Program-made: the position numbers and the translations under genes
Notes under the pieces: generated by a model
Told to the model about the DNA's origin: nothing
The model's input: the letters and a program-made list of their open reading frames with translations, nothing else
Database searches by the model: none
Part shown: in pieces, positions 45,902 to 55,162 of the stretch
How the letters are laid out: each line of letters opens with the position of its first letter
Position numbering within the stretch: position 1 is the first letter of the stretch
NCBI GenBank assembly: GCA_029551395.1
Contig: JAKPFN010000020.1
Location: 1-64,000 of the forward strand
From: Armatimonadota bacterium
GTDB taxonomy: Bacteria; Armatimonadota; UBA5829; DTLH01
Length of the DNA: 64,000 nucleotides
Reading direction: 5' to 3'

Positions 45902-46081
45902 ATGCTGGCTACCATCGGTTGGACCGAAGGATTGATGATTGCAGGGATTTTGGCGCTGCTATTTGGAGCCAGGAAGCTTCCTGAGCTTGGAAAATCTCTT
46001 GGCGAAGGTATCAGGGAGTTTCGCAAATCGTCCCGTGTGTTAGTTGAGGATGATGAGAAGTCACAGGAGCAGACAGAGTAG
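45902..46081 (+). CDS. tatA: second TatA/TatE-like protein, 59 aa (absent from the ORF track)
   Basis: Directly abuts the previous stop; translates MLATIGWTEGLMIAGILALLFGARKLPELGKSLGEGIREFRKSSRVLVEDDEKSQEQTE*. Confidence 0.9.
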   Translation: MLATIGWTEGLMIAGILALLFGARKLPELGKSLGEGIREFRKSSRVLVEDDEKSQEQTE

Positions 46082-46150
46082 TTGAAATTGCGTCGGAATA
46101 ACTGTATTCTTGAGTCTTACAACATGCCTTCTTGCTCAATCAAAAGATAA

Positions 46151-46179
46151 TTGACGTAATGCATAGAATTTGCTAATAT
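46151..46179 (+). promoter_or_regulatory. candidate sigma70-type promoter for secG
   Basis: TTGACG - 17 nt - TAATAT. Confidence 0.65.
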
Positions 46180-46250
46180 TAGATGCAGATTTATGGAATA
46201 TGTGCTGGTAAACAAACCGATGACCAGTCTATCAGGGAGAATTTAGACTA

Positions 46251-46490
46251 ATGGAAGTCTTGAAGACTATAATGTTGTTAATACAGCTCGGATTTGCTTT
46301 GATTCTACTGATTCTAGTAATGTCACAGGCTACGAAGAGCGAAGGGCTTACTGGTACTATAGGTGGAAAAACTGAGTCAGCGTTCCGCGGCAAGCCTGGC
46401 GCTGGAGAGAAAATACAGCAGTATACAAAGTATGCAGCCATCGGATTCCTTGTTATCAGCGCACTGTATGCCATTACCAATAACTTGTAA
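46251..46490 (+). CDS. secG: preprotein translocase subunit SecG
   Basis: LLIQLGFALILLILVMSQATKSEGLTGTIGGKTESAFRGKPGAGEKIQQYTKYAAIGFLVISALYAI. Confidence 0.92.
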   Translation: MEVLKTIMLLIQLGFALILLILVMSQATKSEGLTGTIGGKTESAFRGKPGAGEKIQQYTKYAAIGFLVISALYAITNNL

Positions 46491-46512
46491 TTAACCGATA
46501 TCCAGATATTGA

Positions 46513-46550
46513 AAAAGCCCGAAGGATAGTACCTCCGGGCTTTTGTTGTT
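46513..46550 (+). terminator. rho-independent terminator after secG
   Basis: AAAAGCCCGAAGG-ATAGTA-CCTCCGGGCTTTTGTTGTT. Confidence 0.9.
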
Positions 46551-46567
46551 TTAGTCCTTGATATAGC

Positions 46568-46744
46568 TTACGCGGCGAGCCGATGCTGTTGTTCTTGATC
46601 TTCAAAAATCACCAAGCAGCCATCACAGCTTTCCTCACGGCAGTCCAAACATTCTGGATGTGGAGATTCCTTTGCTGTAAGTATGATATAACTATACAGC
46701 GAGAGACTCCCAAGAATCCATCCAGCTATGAAAGCTAACAGCAT
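46568..46744 (-). CDS. small membrane-anchored Cys-motif protein
   Basis: MLLAFIAGWILGSLSLYSYIILTAKESPHPECLDCREESCDGCLVIFEDQ; ATG 46744 preceded by GAGGTGG (ORF opens at 46753). Confidence 0.55.
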   Translation of the reverse strand: MLLAFIAGWILGSLSLYSYIILTAKESPHPECLDCREESCDGCLVIFEDQEQQHRLAA

Positions 46745-46788
46745 CTTCACCACCTCGACCTGATTATCGGAAGATGCTTCAGTTTTCT

Positions 46789-47883
46789 TCAGGCAGCTTC
46801 AGAGCGTTTGGCCTTCTCTATCCGGTCTTGAAGCTCAAGTATTGCTTCATTGGATGTCAGGACGCCCACTTCCAAGTTGTATTTTCGGACTTCTCCAGGC
46901 TCCAGGAACTGGAGTGTGCCCATTTCCCGTTCTCTGGCTCTTCCTTCAGGATGGCAATTGGCAGGTTCCAGGCCAACAACGTAAGTGCCCTGCCCGTTCA
47001 TCTTCCACTCAGTGAAGAAAGGCAGTTCATTCTTGGAATACTGAATATAAATGCCGAATCCTCCGGGTATTTTCCTGTTGATGAGTGAGGCAATGACGGT
47101 TCCATCAGGTTCGGCAGCCATATTGTGATAATAGACTCGCTCTGTGAAGCCTTTGGTCGGCGGTTCGAACTTGTAGTAGTGCTCGATGTCCACTTCAGAT
47201 CCAGGATCGCGAGGTGATACCGAGAGGGTAGGGGAAACCAGTTCGGAATCTTCGCTTACGAGCGGGAATCCTGTGTTGAAATGGTAAAGGATCATATGCG
47301 GAACGCTGTCGAATCCCTGATTCTCCACGGTGTCGGATATCCAGATTCGGTTATCGCCCAGCTTGGTAGTGATTTTCCTGGTGAGGAGGATGTTTTCTCC
47401 AAAAACAGCGGTTTCTCTGACCTTGCCCTGGACCCACATTATGTAATCGTCGCCTTCCCATTTGCTATCGTATGATACTTGATAGGCTGGGGTGTTTGAT
47501 ATCCTGCCGTGAAGCCCAAGTGGTGTGCCCTGGTCGATGTTTGGCGCGCCTACCTGGGTCAGTCCGCATGTGACCAGAAGACCGCCATAGAAACTCCTGA
47601 GCCAGCCAAGTCCCGGTTCCTCATAGAACTCCGGGGCGGTTTCTCCTGTTGACGATATCCAAGCAAGCGAGCGGCCGCACCAGTCAGCACTGGATATGTC
47701 CATCGCTCTGCTGGCAACTACTGTGAAGTTGAGTCCGGCTCCGTTTTTTACCTGATAGGCTTCGACGCCTTCTTCCTTGCCGTCTGTAAGGCGGATTTTC
47801 TTTATTCCGGCGATTTGAGATATATCTCCTGTATGCTGCAGTAAATCCTGCCGAGTGTAATGTTTGCCATATATAGTTGCCAT
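46789..47883 (-). CDS. DUF4432 family protein (aldose-1-epimerase-like fold)
   Basis: YQVKNGAGLNFTVVASRAMDISSADWCGRSLAWISSTGE; SFYGGLLVTCGLTQVG...LGLHGRISNTPA. ATG 47883 with GGAGG SD preferred over ORF start 48084. Confidence 0.85.
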   Translation of the reverse strand: MATIYGKHYTRQDLLQHTGDISQIAGIKKIRLTDGKEEGVEAYQVKNGAGLNFTVVASRAMDISSADWCGRSLAWISSTGETAPEFYEEPGLGWLRSFYGGLLVTCGLTQVGAPNIDQGTPLGLHGRISNTPAYQVSYDSKWEGDDYIMWVQGKVRETAVFGENILLTRKITTKLGDNRIWISDTVENQGFDSVPHMILYHFNTGFPLVSEDSELVSPTLSVSPRDPGSEVDIEHYYKFEPPTKGFTERVYYHNMAAEPDGTVIASLINRKIPGGFGIYIQYSKNELPFFTEWKMNGQGTYVVGLEPANCHPEGRAREREMGTLQFLEPGEVRKYNLEVGVLTSNEAILELQDRIEKAKRSEAA

Positions 47884-48041
47884 GAGTTCCTCCGGTATGC
47901 AGGGATGCTTAAGTAAGTGTAAAGGGAAAAGTGTAAAGTGTAAAGTTGTAAGTAATGATAATGTGGAATTCTTTTTAGTCCCTTGTTGTAGTGTTATATA
48001 CATCTGTATTTGAAACACGAGGGGCACGAAATCAGGCGAAT

Positions 48042-48094
48042 GATGGTCTGGCCCGTCTCGCGCCAGACCAAATTTGCTGCACATCTCTGTGCAG
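48042..48094 (-). repeat. double-hairpin element copy 1
   Basis: Minus strand: CTGCACAGAGATGTGCAG-CAAATTTG-GTCTGGCGCGAGACGGGCCAGAC-CATC. Confidence 0.75.
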
Positions 48095-48172
48095 TAAATC
48101 TTACCGCATTATGCCCTGAATCTGAGGAAATGGTTCAGGGGCCTTAAGTATTGTGCATTATTACAATGCTAG

Positions 48173-48226
48173 CCGCACGGGGACGTGCGGTAAATCCTGC
48201 CCGGCGCGAGGACGAGCCGGGCAATC
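48173..48226 (+). repeat. double-hairpin element copy 2
   Basis: CCGCACGGGGACGTGCGG-TAAATCCTG-CCCGGCGCGAGGACGAGCCGGG-CAATC. Confidence 0.75.
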
Positions 48227-48372
48227 GGAATCGGATCTATCCCCAGATAAAAGTAAAGGTAGGTTGATGAGGCTTGAATCTTCGTGTGCCTGCTTGTTTG
48301 AACTGGGCAGTATAAGGGGTAAAGCCAATTCGGTTGCCTGCTATAAAATAGACTAAGAAAAGGTCGTCTTAG

Positions 48373-49119
48373 ATGAGAATAATCGGGATTCTGGTTTTAC
48401 TCATGTTAATAGCACTACCGTCTGCGGCTCAGTTCCGGACATCGTTGCCTTATACATTGCTTACCCGCACACATGGCAGTGTGGAATTTGGCTGGTATGC
48501 ATCAAGCGATGTCTATAAGTATATTGCCGACTTTAACACAGTGTTTACTTTTGGATCCTGGGGTGATGCTAAATTCAGCTTCCGGGGAGGGATTCTTACA
48601 CTTATCAAATCGACCGATGAGGACAGCTTCCAACCAGACCGCTATCGGGGTACGCTGGAACCAGGTATTTACTGGGAGACAGACAAAAATATCTGGGCGT
48701 TTTCCATCAGGCATCAGTCTTTTCATACGATAGACCGTGCTCCACCATTCGATGAATCATACGAGCTATATAATATCAGCTATCAGCGTCTTGGAAGTCC
48801 TAACATCTTACTGTCAGTTGGCAAATATCTAAATACAAATGATGTGGACTATGAGTGGGACTATTTTGCCCAGATTGATACCGGCTGTATCGGTGTTTGC
48901 AGGTATGGAGATATATATTTTAGTGCGCTTGGCCACTATGTAGACGAGGGAACAGAGCTGTCTACAAGAAGTTCATTCTTCGACTACAACCTGGAAGTTG
49001 GAATCCAAACAAAAAACAATGTCAGATACTTCACTGCTTACAGACTGATACATGACGTTGACCAGTTTGATGGTGTCACGGACAATCAATGGTTGATAGG
49101 TGTCAAATACATCTGGTAA
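48373..49119 (+). CDS. predicted outer-membrane beta-barrel protein (hypothetical)
   Basis: Signal-like MRIIGILVLLMLIALPSAAQ; alternating aromatic/polar strands; C-terminal ...LIGVKYIW. Confidence 0.65.
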   Translation: MRIIGILVLLMLIALPSAAQFRTSLPYTLLTRTHGSVEFGWYASSDVYKYIADFNTVFTFGSWGDAKFSFRGGILTLIKSTDEDSFQPDRYRGTLEPGIYWETDKNIWAFSIRHQSFHTIDRAPPFDESYELYNISYQRLGSPNILLSVGKYLNTNDVDYEWDYFAQIDTGCIGVCRYGDIYFSALGHYVDEGTELSTRSSFFDYNLEVGIQTKNNVRYFTAYRLIHDVDQFDGVTDNQWLIGVKYIW

Positions 49120-49217
49120 CAACCTTCTAAGTCTGAGGTCATAAGGCTGGCAGCCTGAGTTTCGGTGACATGGCAGAGGGGTAAGCCAAAATTGATTAGT
49201 CGAATCTATCAGAGGAG

Positions 49218-49793
49218 GTGGAGAAATTGCGAACAATCTTATTAGCTGCGTTAGCACTGATTGCAGGTGTACTGCTGCTGGTATGTCCGGTGCAGGCTCA
49301 ATACGACTACTATGGATATGATGACTTCGATAGTTCCACACGGGCCAGATGGAATGTCCATGCAGGTTATGTCTGGTTAAATGGTGAAACTGGAGATGAT
49401 AATACCTGGATCATAGGGTTCGAATATGAAAGCCCTCTTGGTCCATACGAAGGCGATTATGGAATCCCCAGAAACTTTATAACATTCGGTGTAGATTATT
49501 ATCCAGTAGATACATTGGCAGATAATACCGAAAGTGTGGTTCCGGTCCTCCTGGGATACCGTAAATATGCGGTACTCAGCGATTACAGGATCTTCTTTGG
49601 TATTGGAATCGGCACTCGCTGGGCCAGTGATGATATTCCTGAACTGGAGATAGAGGATGGTTTCGAGTTTGAATGGGGGATAAATGCAGGGGTCAATTTT
49701 TCCCAGGACCTGTTTGGCATGGTCAGGTATCTGGCCGGGACAAATGCCAGTGAGGATGGGCTGTTCTCACTGGAGGTAGGTTACAGGTTCTAA
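49218..49793 (+). CDS. predicted outer-membrane beta-barrel protein
   Basis: Signal peptide-like N-terminus; barrel-like strands; terminal SLEVGYRF. Confidence 0.7.
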   Translation: MEKLRTILLAALALIAGVLLLVCPVQAQYDYYGYDDFDSSTRARWNVHAGYVWLNGETGDDNTWIIGFEYESPLGPYEGDYGIPRNFITFGVDYYPVDTLADNTESVVPVLLGYRKYAVLSDYRIFFGIGIGTRWASDDIPELEIEDGFEFEWGINAGVNFSQDLFGMVRYLAGTNASEDGLFSLEVGYRF

Positions 49794-49819
49794 CCAGGTC
49801 AAATTTATATGCTGTTGAT

Positions 49820-49861
49820 ACACAGGCTGATTCCATATATGGAGTTAGCCTGTGTTTTTTT
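49820..49861 (+). terminator. rho-independent terminator
   Basis: ACACAGGCT ... AGCCTGTGTTTTTTT with inner palindrome TCCATATATGGA. Confidence 0.9.
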
Positions 49862-49952
49862 ACAAGTTGAGACTGATAATGAAGATATAACCATCTGATT
49901 TTATCGTATACATAATGAAGTTATTGCAAGAGCTGGTAAGACTTATTCAGGT

Positions 49953-50621
49953 ATGGACCACTGCCAAAAACTCAATAATATGGAACCTGGCGGTTCAGAT
50001 AGCGTCCTTCAGCATGAGAGCAGCAAAATGATCCTTCCGGGCGAAAAACCTGTGGAATTGGTTGATGTCAGTCTGATTAAACGCACAAAGGCAGGAGACC
50101 TCTGTGCGTTTGAAGAATTGTTCAACCACTTCCATAAACGGGTTTACAATATTGTAAGAAGGCTTGTTTGTAACGAGCACGATGCTGCCGACTTGACCCA
50201 GGAGGTCTTTGTCAAGGTATTCAATACCATCGGCTGCCTCAAGGCTGAAGAAGCTTTTTTTACATGGCTTAGATCTGTGGCAGTCAATACCTGCCGGGAT
50301 TATATGAGAAGGCGTCCTCCCCGGATGGAATCGCTGGATGCAAACCTGCAGTTTGACGATGGCGAAATGGCCTGGGAACTGCCGACTCCTGATGCCGGAC
50401 CGGAGAAAGAACTACTGGACTCAGAGCGGGATAAGGCAGTCAGAAGAGCAGTTGCATCGCTTTCTGATGAGCACAGGACAGTGGTGGTGCTTCATCATTT
50501 GGAAGGTATGGATGTCAAAGAGATTGCCAAACTGCTAGGTTGCCCGGTTGGAACAGTGAAGTCCAGGCTTGCAAGGGCTCGTGAAGACTTGAGTAGAAAG
50601 CTGCTGCCGTATGTAATGTAG
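49953..50621 (+). CDS. ECF-type RNA polymerase sigma factor
   Basis: DLTQEVFVKVFNTI; EGMDVKEIAKLLGCPVGTVKSRLARAREDL. Confidence 0.93.
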   Translation: MDHCQKLNNMEPGGSDSVLQHESSKMILPGEKPVELVDVSLIKRTKAGDLCAFEELFNHFHKRVYNIVRRLVCNEHDAADLTQEVFVKVFNTIGCLKAEEAFFTWLRSVAVNTCRDYMRRRPPRMESLDANLQFDDGEMAWELPTPDAGPEKELLDSERDKAVRRAVASLSDEHRTVVVLHHLEGMDVKEIAKLLGCPVGTVKSRLARAREDLSRKLLPYVM

Positions 50622-50643
50622 CTGCTAAAGGCGGTGATGATAA

Positions 50644-51129
50644 TTGAGATGCGATGAAGTAAAGAAGCTGATTGCTGATTATTCTGTAGATAGGTTGTCC
50701 GAGAAGGTGCGAAGACGGATAGAGGACCATCTTGTTGCATGTCCTGATTGTGCTGCTGAGCTTGCCCGGCAGGAAAAAGCGATGAATTTGGTAGAACAGA
50801 TGCAGATGGTTGAACCTCCGGCAGGTCTATGGAATGGAGTTTATAATCGAATAACATCGCCTCAGCGGTCTACTCAACGGCAGAACTGGTTGTTCAGATG
50901 TCCTCGCTGGGCATTATCTTTGGGGCTTTGTATGCTGGTTCTGGCTTCAGTAGTATTTTTAGGTATCGATCGAGCGGGCTATCAAAAAGAAACCGCCGTA
51001 CCTGATCCGGCTGCAGCAGAATATATACGCAGTCACGCCGCTGCGTCTCGTTACGATGTTTTTGCCGACCATGTAGGGTTGAGCTTTGTGGCTGCAATGC
51101 AGTCTTCAGATGAGCAAGAGGAATTGTGA
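50644..51129 (+). CDS. zinc-finger (zf-HC2) anti-sigma factor
   Basis: MRCDEVKKLIADYSVDRLSEKVRRRIEDHLVACPDCAAEL; single TM RWALSLGLCMLVLASVVFLGI. Confidence 0.87.
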   Translation: MRCDEVKKLIADYSVDRLSEKVRRRIEDHLVACPDCAAELARQEKAMNLVEQMQMVEPPAGLWNGVYNRITSPQRSTQRQNWLFRCPRWALSLGLCMLVLASVVFLGIDRAGYQKETAVPDPAAAEYIRSHAAASRYDVFADHVGLSFVAAMQSSDEQEEL

Positions 51130-52070
51130 TGAGAAACAAGGCTGTTTTTGCTGCACTGACTGTAGCTGTGCTGGTTTTTTCTGGTTGGATAGCTTTCCGG
51201 CCTGCTGCAGTTGATGGTACTGCTGAACTGATACGTGCTTATAAGGCAGCGCAAACGCTCAACTATTCAGGAAGTGTCGTAACCACGATAAACTATTGCA
51301 ATAATCAACTCCGTTCCAGTTCTAATGTATGCTGTGATGGAACGGCCGAACGTATTGAGTATACATCAGGGCCGCTCAAAGGGAAAATCGTTGCTACCAG
51401 ACGGAAAACCGGCGATGTATCCGATGCTACTCTGGATCTGATGCTTGAGAATTACAGCGCAAAGCTGACAAGCAGAGATAATGTGGCAGGCAGAGATGTG
51501 AATGTGGTGGAACTGACTCCTAAACACAAAGGGAACCCGTCCAAGCGGTTGTGGATTGATTCTGAGACTGGGTTGGTTTTGAGGTCTGAAGATTATTCCT
51601 TTGACGGGAGTCTGCGTACCAAAACAGTGTTCACAAAGGTCAGTTACAGCAGGCAGGATAATCAAGCGAAAGGAAATACGGATGTATTGCCTGTTCAGTT
51701 TGTAAAAAAGATGGATAAGCCTGATGTAGAGAAGGCTGTAGGCGTAAAAGTGTCGATGCCGGAGTATGTGCCAGCGGGATATGTACTGGACGGCATCAGC
51801 GTACATAGCTGTGAGTGCAGTTGCAGTCATAAGGCAGCGCATATTAGATATACAAATGGGATAAATAGCATATCCATCTTTGAGACACCGGATTCACACA
51901 CATGCGGAGCGCTTGATTGCGGTTCTTTGTGCCCCAAGGATGGCGGTTGCGAAATCAGGAATGCTTGCCAAGCCAGGGTGGCTCTGGCATCTTCAGGCGG
52001 CAAGAATGTTATCGTAGTCACTGATATGCCGGAGCAGGAAATAGCACGGATAACGAACTCTATTCGGTGA
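51126..52070 (+). CDS. MucB/RseB-like sigma-factor regulatory protein with Cys-rich C-terminal insertion
   Basis: AQTLNYSGSVVTTI...AGRDVNVVELTPKHKGNPSKRLWIDSETGLVLRSEDYSFDG; 4-nt overlap with the anti-sigma gene. Confidence 0.8.
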   Translation: MMRNKAVFAALTVAVLVFSGWIAFRPAAVDGTAELIRAYKAAQTLNYSGSVVTTINYCNNQLRSSSNVCCDGTAERIEYTSGPLKGKIVATRRKTGDVSDATLDLMLENYSAKLTSRDNVAGRDVNVVELTPKHKGNPSKRLWIDSETGLVLRSEDYSFDGSLRTKTVFTKVSYSRQDNQAKGNTDVLPVQFVKKMDKPDVEKAVGVKVSMPEYVPAGYVLDGISVHSCECSCSHKAAHIRYTNGINSISIFETPDSHTCGALDCGSLCPKDGGCEIRNACQARVALASSGGKNVIVVTDMPEQEIARITNSIR

Positions 52071-52359
52071 TGCAGATAGCAAGTCAGGAATTGTCATCAG
52101 GCAAGGAGCCTCAACGAATAAAGAAAAAGCCGCATAGCGAACTGAAAGGCTGATGGTGTACATTCGGCTTTTATGCTTAATGATTATCGAACATGTGTTC
52201 CTGTCTCTGTTGTGGGTATGATTCACATATAGTAGATTTTCGAGATTGTCTGTTACGGCAGTTAATCATGTTTTATAGCAGCACAGCAGGGGAAGATTCA
52301 TTTAGGTGACCCAGCCGTCCCCTTTACGGGGGTTATCTTAGAATGGAGGTAATTACCAG

Positions 52360-52596
52360 GTGGCATTCCAAGATGAAGCACTAGCGCAGATGGTAAGGCA
52401 TGCCATAACCCAGGACAAGCGCATAGGCGGGCAGCCAATAATGGTCAGAGCGGCTAATGGTGAGATTGCTCTTAAAGGCCGGGTAGATACGGCAGAACAG
52501 CGTGAGTTGGCATTGCTGGTTGCGCAGGGAATTCCAGGCGTTAGACATGTTAATATCGATGAATTGATAATAAAGGAGGGCGGCGAGTCAGAATGA
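52360..52596 (+). CDS. BON domain protein
   Basis: GEIALKGRVDTAEQRELALLVAQGIPGVRHVNIDELII; GTG start with GGAGG SD. Confidence 0.8.
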   Translation: MAFQDEALAQMVRHAITQDKRIGGQPIMVRAANGEIALKGRVDTAEQRELALLVAQGIPGVRHVNIDELIIKEGGESE

Positions 52597-55022
52597 GTTA
52601 CGGATATTTTTCAGAAGATGGCCGTGAATATGTTATCACCAGGCCTGATACACCAAGACCCTGGATAAATTATCTGTCAAATGGGCGTTACTGCGCGCTC
52701 TGTTCTCAGACAGGCGGTGGACACTCGTTCTATGAGACATCCGGTTATAACAGGATAACCAGAGAATACCCGCCGCTCGTTGTACACATGGACAGGCCGG
52801 GACGCTATATTTACCTTCGGGACCGTGACAGCGGAGATTATTGGAGCGCTACCTGGCAGCCTGTTTGTAAGGATGGCGACAGGTTCGAGGCAAGGCATGG
52901 TGTCGGCTACACGACGGTCGAATTCAGCTACAACGGCATCGATAGCAAGACAACATACTATGTTCCGCCTCGTGATGATGTGGAAGTCTGGATGGTCAGC
53001 TTGCGGAATAACAGCTCTCAGCACAGACGGTTACAGGTGTTTCCATTTGTTGACTGGGATTTGGCAAACTATGCTTACAACCTTGCTGAAGCGCAGTTCT
53101 CGAAGCTGTTCAATGAGTCTTCTTATGAGGACGGCATTATCTTTGTAAGCAGCCGGTTCTGGAATATTACATCTCCCGGAGCAGGCAATCCGAATACCAG
53201 ATGGGATAAATTTGCCTTCATGACGACTAGTCTGGAGCCTGATGGTTTCGATTGTTTCCATGAGTCGTTCATTGGGATGTATAATGACTGGCAACACCCC
53301 AGAGCAGTCAAGGAAGGTAAGTGTCTTGACAGTCAGGGCAATGGCCAGCAGGTAATAGGAGCGTTTCAACACGATATTGAGCTTGCGCCAGGCCAGGAAC
53401 TGAGATTTGTTGTAATAGTTGGTGTTGTTTACCGTAAAGAAGAGGCCAGAATCCTTAAAGGCCGTTACGACAGTTGGCAGGAAGCCGAACGTGCCCTGGC
53501 TGAAGTGTCTATTTACTGGGATAACTATCTGACCCGGACTACATGTGAGACACCAGACAGGGATTTCGACCTTTCTTTCAACATTTGGAACAAGTACCAG
53601 GCATGGGTAACTTCCAGATGGTCCAGAATGGACTCATACTATGTTGGAGGCGGTTCGATTATCGGGTTCAGGGACAGTTGGCAGGATATGTTGGGTGTTC
53701 TGCCAAATGACCTGGAATGGGCCAGGCAGCGGGTTATCTACATGCTGGAACACCAGTTCTCAGATGGCAGCACGCTGCACAATTGGGACCCTCTGACGAA
53801 TATCGGCACCAAGACAGGACATTCGGATGACCCAATGTGGCTTGTGCTTGGTGTTGTGGAGTATCTTAAAGAGTCCGGAGACCTGGTATTTCTGGATGAG
53901 GCAGTTAGATACTATGATACCGGCGCTGAAACGGTCAGACAGCACGTTCTTAGAGCGTTGGATTATACGTTGGCGCACATGAGCGACCGAGGAATCCCGC
54001 TTATTATGGCGGCAGACTGGAATGACGGTCTGGACTACGTTGGCAGACAAGGACGCGGTGAGACTACTATGGTCGCGGCTCATCTGGCATGGATGCTGCG
54101 AGAAGTATCACTGCTTTTATGGTTCACCGGCAGCGATGCCATTGCTTTGAAGTATAGTGAGGCTCGTGAAAAATTGATTCGAGCCATAAACGAGCATCTC
54201 TGGGATGGAGACTGGTATATCAGAGGCACCAGAGATGATGGAGAGGCATTCGGAAGTTCGAGGAATATCGAAGGCAGGATATATCTCAATGCTCAAAGTT
54301 GGCCGGTTATGGCCGGAGCCACTCCTCGTAACCGAGGCATTCGGGCAATGGACTCTGTCAAAAAGCACCTGGATACGGATTTTGGTCCAGCTCTGTTCCT
54401 GCCTGCTTATACGGAGCCTGACCCGAAGCTGGGGATTATCTCCAGGTTCGCGCCTGGAACCAAAGAAAACGGCACAGTGTTCTGTCATCCGGTGGCATGG
54501 GCGATTATGGCTGAGTGTGTTCTTGGAAGAGGCGACAGAGCTTATGAGATATGGAAGATGACTTCTTTCACCAAACGTGGTAAGCAGGCTGATGTGTATA
54601 AAGCAGAGCCTTATGTTTACGCTGAATACATCCACGGCCCGGATTCAGCTACATACGGCCAGGGAGAGTTTTCATGGCTTACTGGAACTGCTGCCTGGAT
54701 GTGGAAGGTCAGCATTGACTGGATCCTCGGTGTGCGTGCAGAGTTGAGAGGGCTGCTTGTTGATCCATGTATTCCGTCTGAGTGGGATGGATTCAAAGTC
54801 GTGCGGCGGTACAGGCGAGCAACATATGAAATTGATGTGGTCAATCCTGAACATGTCAGTAGAGGGATTGCTGAGATCACAGTAGACGGTGATAAATGGG
54901 AGTCTCATCTGTTACCGGTATTCTCTGATGGCAAGACTCATAAAGTGCATGTCACGATGGGCACACCCACTGAAGAGATAGAGGTTCCTACAGAGTTGAT
55001 TTCACAGAGAGCCGGAGAGTAA
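52593..55022 (+). CDS. GH94-family glycoside phosphorylase (cellobiose/chitobiose phosphorylase-like)
   Basis: YCALCSQTGGGHSFYETSGYNRITREYPPL; IIGFRDSWQDMLGVL; ADWNDGLDYVGRQGRGETTMVA; ATGA overlap with the BON gene. Confidence 0.92.
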   Translation: MSYGYFSEDGREYVITRPDTPRPWINYLSNGRYCALCSQTGGGHSFYETSGYNRITREYPPLVVHMDRPGRYIYLRDRDSGDYWSATWQPVCKDGDRFEARHGVGYTTVEFSYNGIDSKTTYYVPPRDDVEVWMVSLRNNSSQHRRLQVFPFVDWDLANYAYNLAEAQFSKLFNESSYEDGIIFVSSRFWNITSPGAGNPNTRWDKFAFMTTSLEPDGFDCFHESFIGMYNDWQHPRAVKEGKCLDSQGNGQQVIGAFQHDIELAPGQELRFVVIVGVVYRKEEARILKGRYDSWQEAERALAEVSIYWDNYLTRTTCETPDRDFDLSFNIWNKYQAWVTSRWSRMDSYYVGGGSIIGFRDSWQDMLGVLPNDLEWARQRVIYMLEHQFSDGSTLHNWDPLTNIGTKTGHSDDPMWLVLGVVEYLKESGDLVFLDEAVRYYDTGAETVRQHVLRALDYTLAHMSDRGIPLIMAADWNDGLDYVGRQGRGETTMVAAHLAWMLREVSLLLWFTGSDAIALKYSEAREKLIRAINEHLWDGDWYIRGTRDDGEAFGSSRNIEGRIYLNAQSWPVMAGATPRNRGIRAMDSVKKHLDTDFGPALFLPAYTEPDPKLGIISRFAPGTKENGTVFCHPVAWAIMAECVLGRGDRAYEIWKMTSFTKRGKQADVYKAEPYVYAEYIHGPDSATYGQGEFSWLTGTAAWMWKVSIDWILGVRAELRGLLVDPCIPSEWDGFKVVRRYRRATYEIDVVNPEHVSRGIAEITVDGDKWESHLLPVFSDGKTHKVHVTMGTPTEEIEVPTELISQRAGE

Positions 55023-55039
55023 CTGCTTTATTTCTACAA

Positions 55040-55073
55040 ACAAGGCTCTGTTGTATATATGACAGAGCCTTGT
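55040..55073 (+). terminator. perfect 12-bp stem-loop after the GH94 gene
   Basis: ACAAGGCTCTGT-TGTATATATG-ACAGAGCCTTGT. Confidence 0.7.
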
Positions 55074-55118
55074 ATTGCCTCTTTATAGCTTACATATTTC
55101 TTTTTCAAAACGGGTAAT

Positions 55119-55162
55119 GTCAAATGGTAGGGTCAGTAAGATAGGCTGCAAAGCCATTTGAC
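55119..55162. promoter_or_regulatory. inverted repeat upstream of Hsp20-Lon
   Basis: GTCAAATGG (55119-55127) and CCATTTGAC (55154-55162), perfect 9-bp arms. Confidence 0.4.

Noticed and set aside
48153-48356. 67-aa ORF over the double-hairpin region
   Set aside because: It runs through the palindromic repeats, and lacks a domain or convincing SD; the repeat explanation is better.
52310-52350. CCCC-TTTAC-GGGG hairpin before the BON gene as a riboswitch
   Set aside because: A single 4-5 bp stem with no further structure; too weak.
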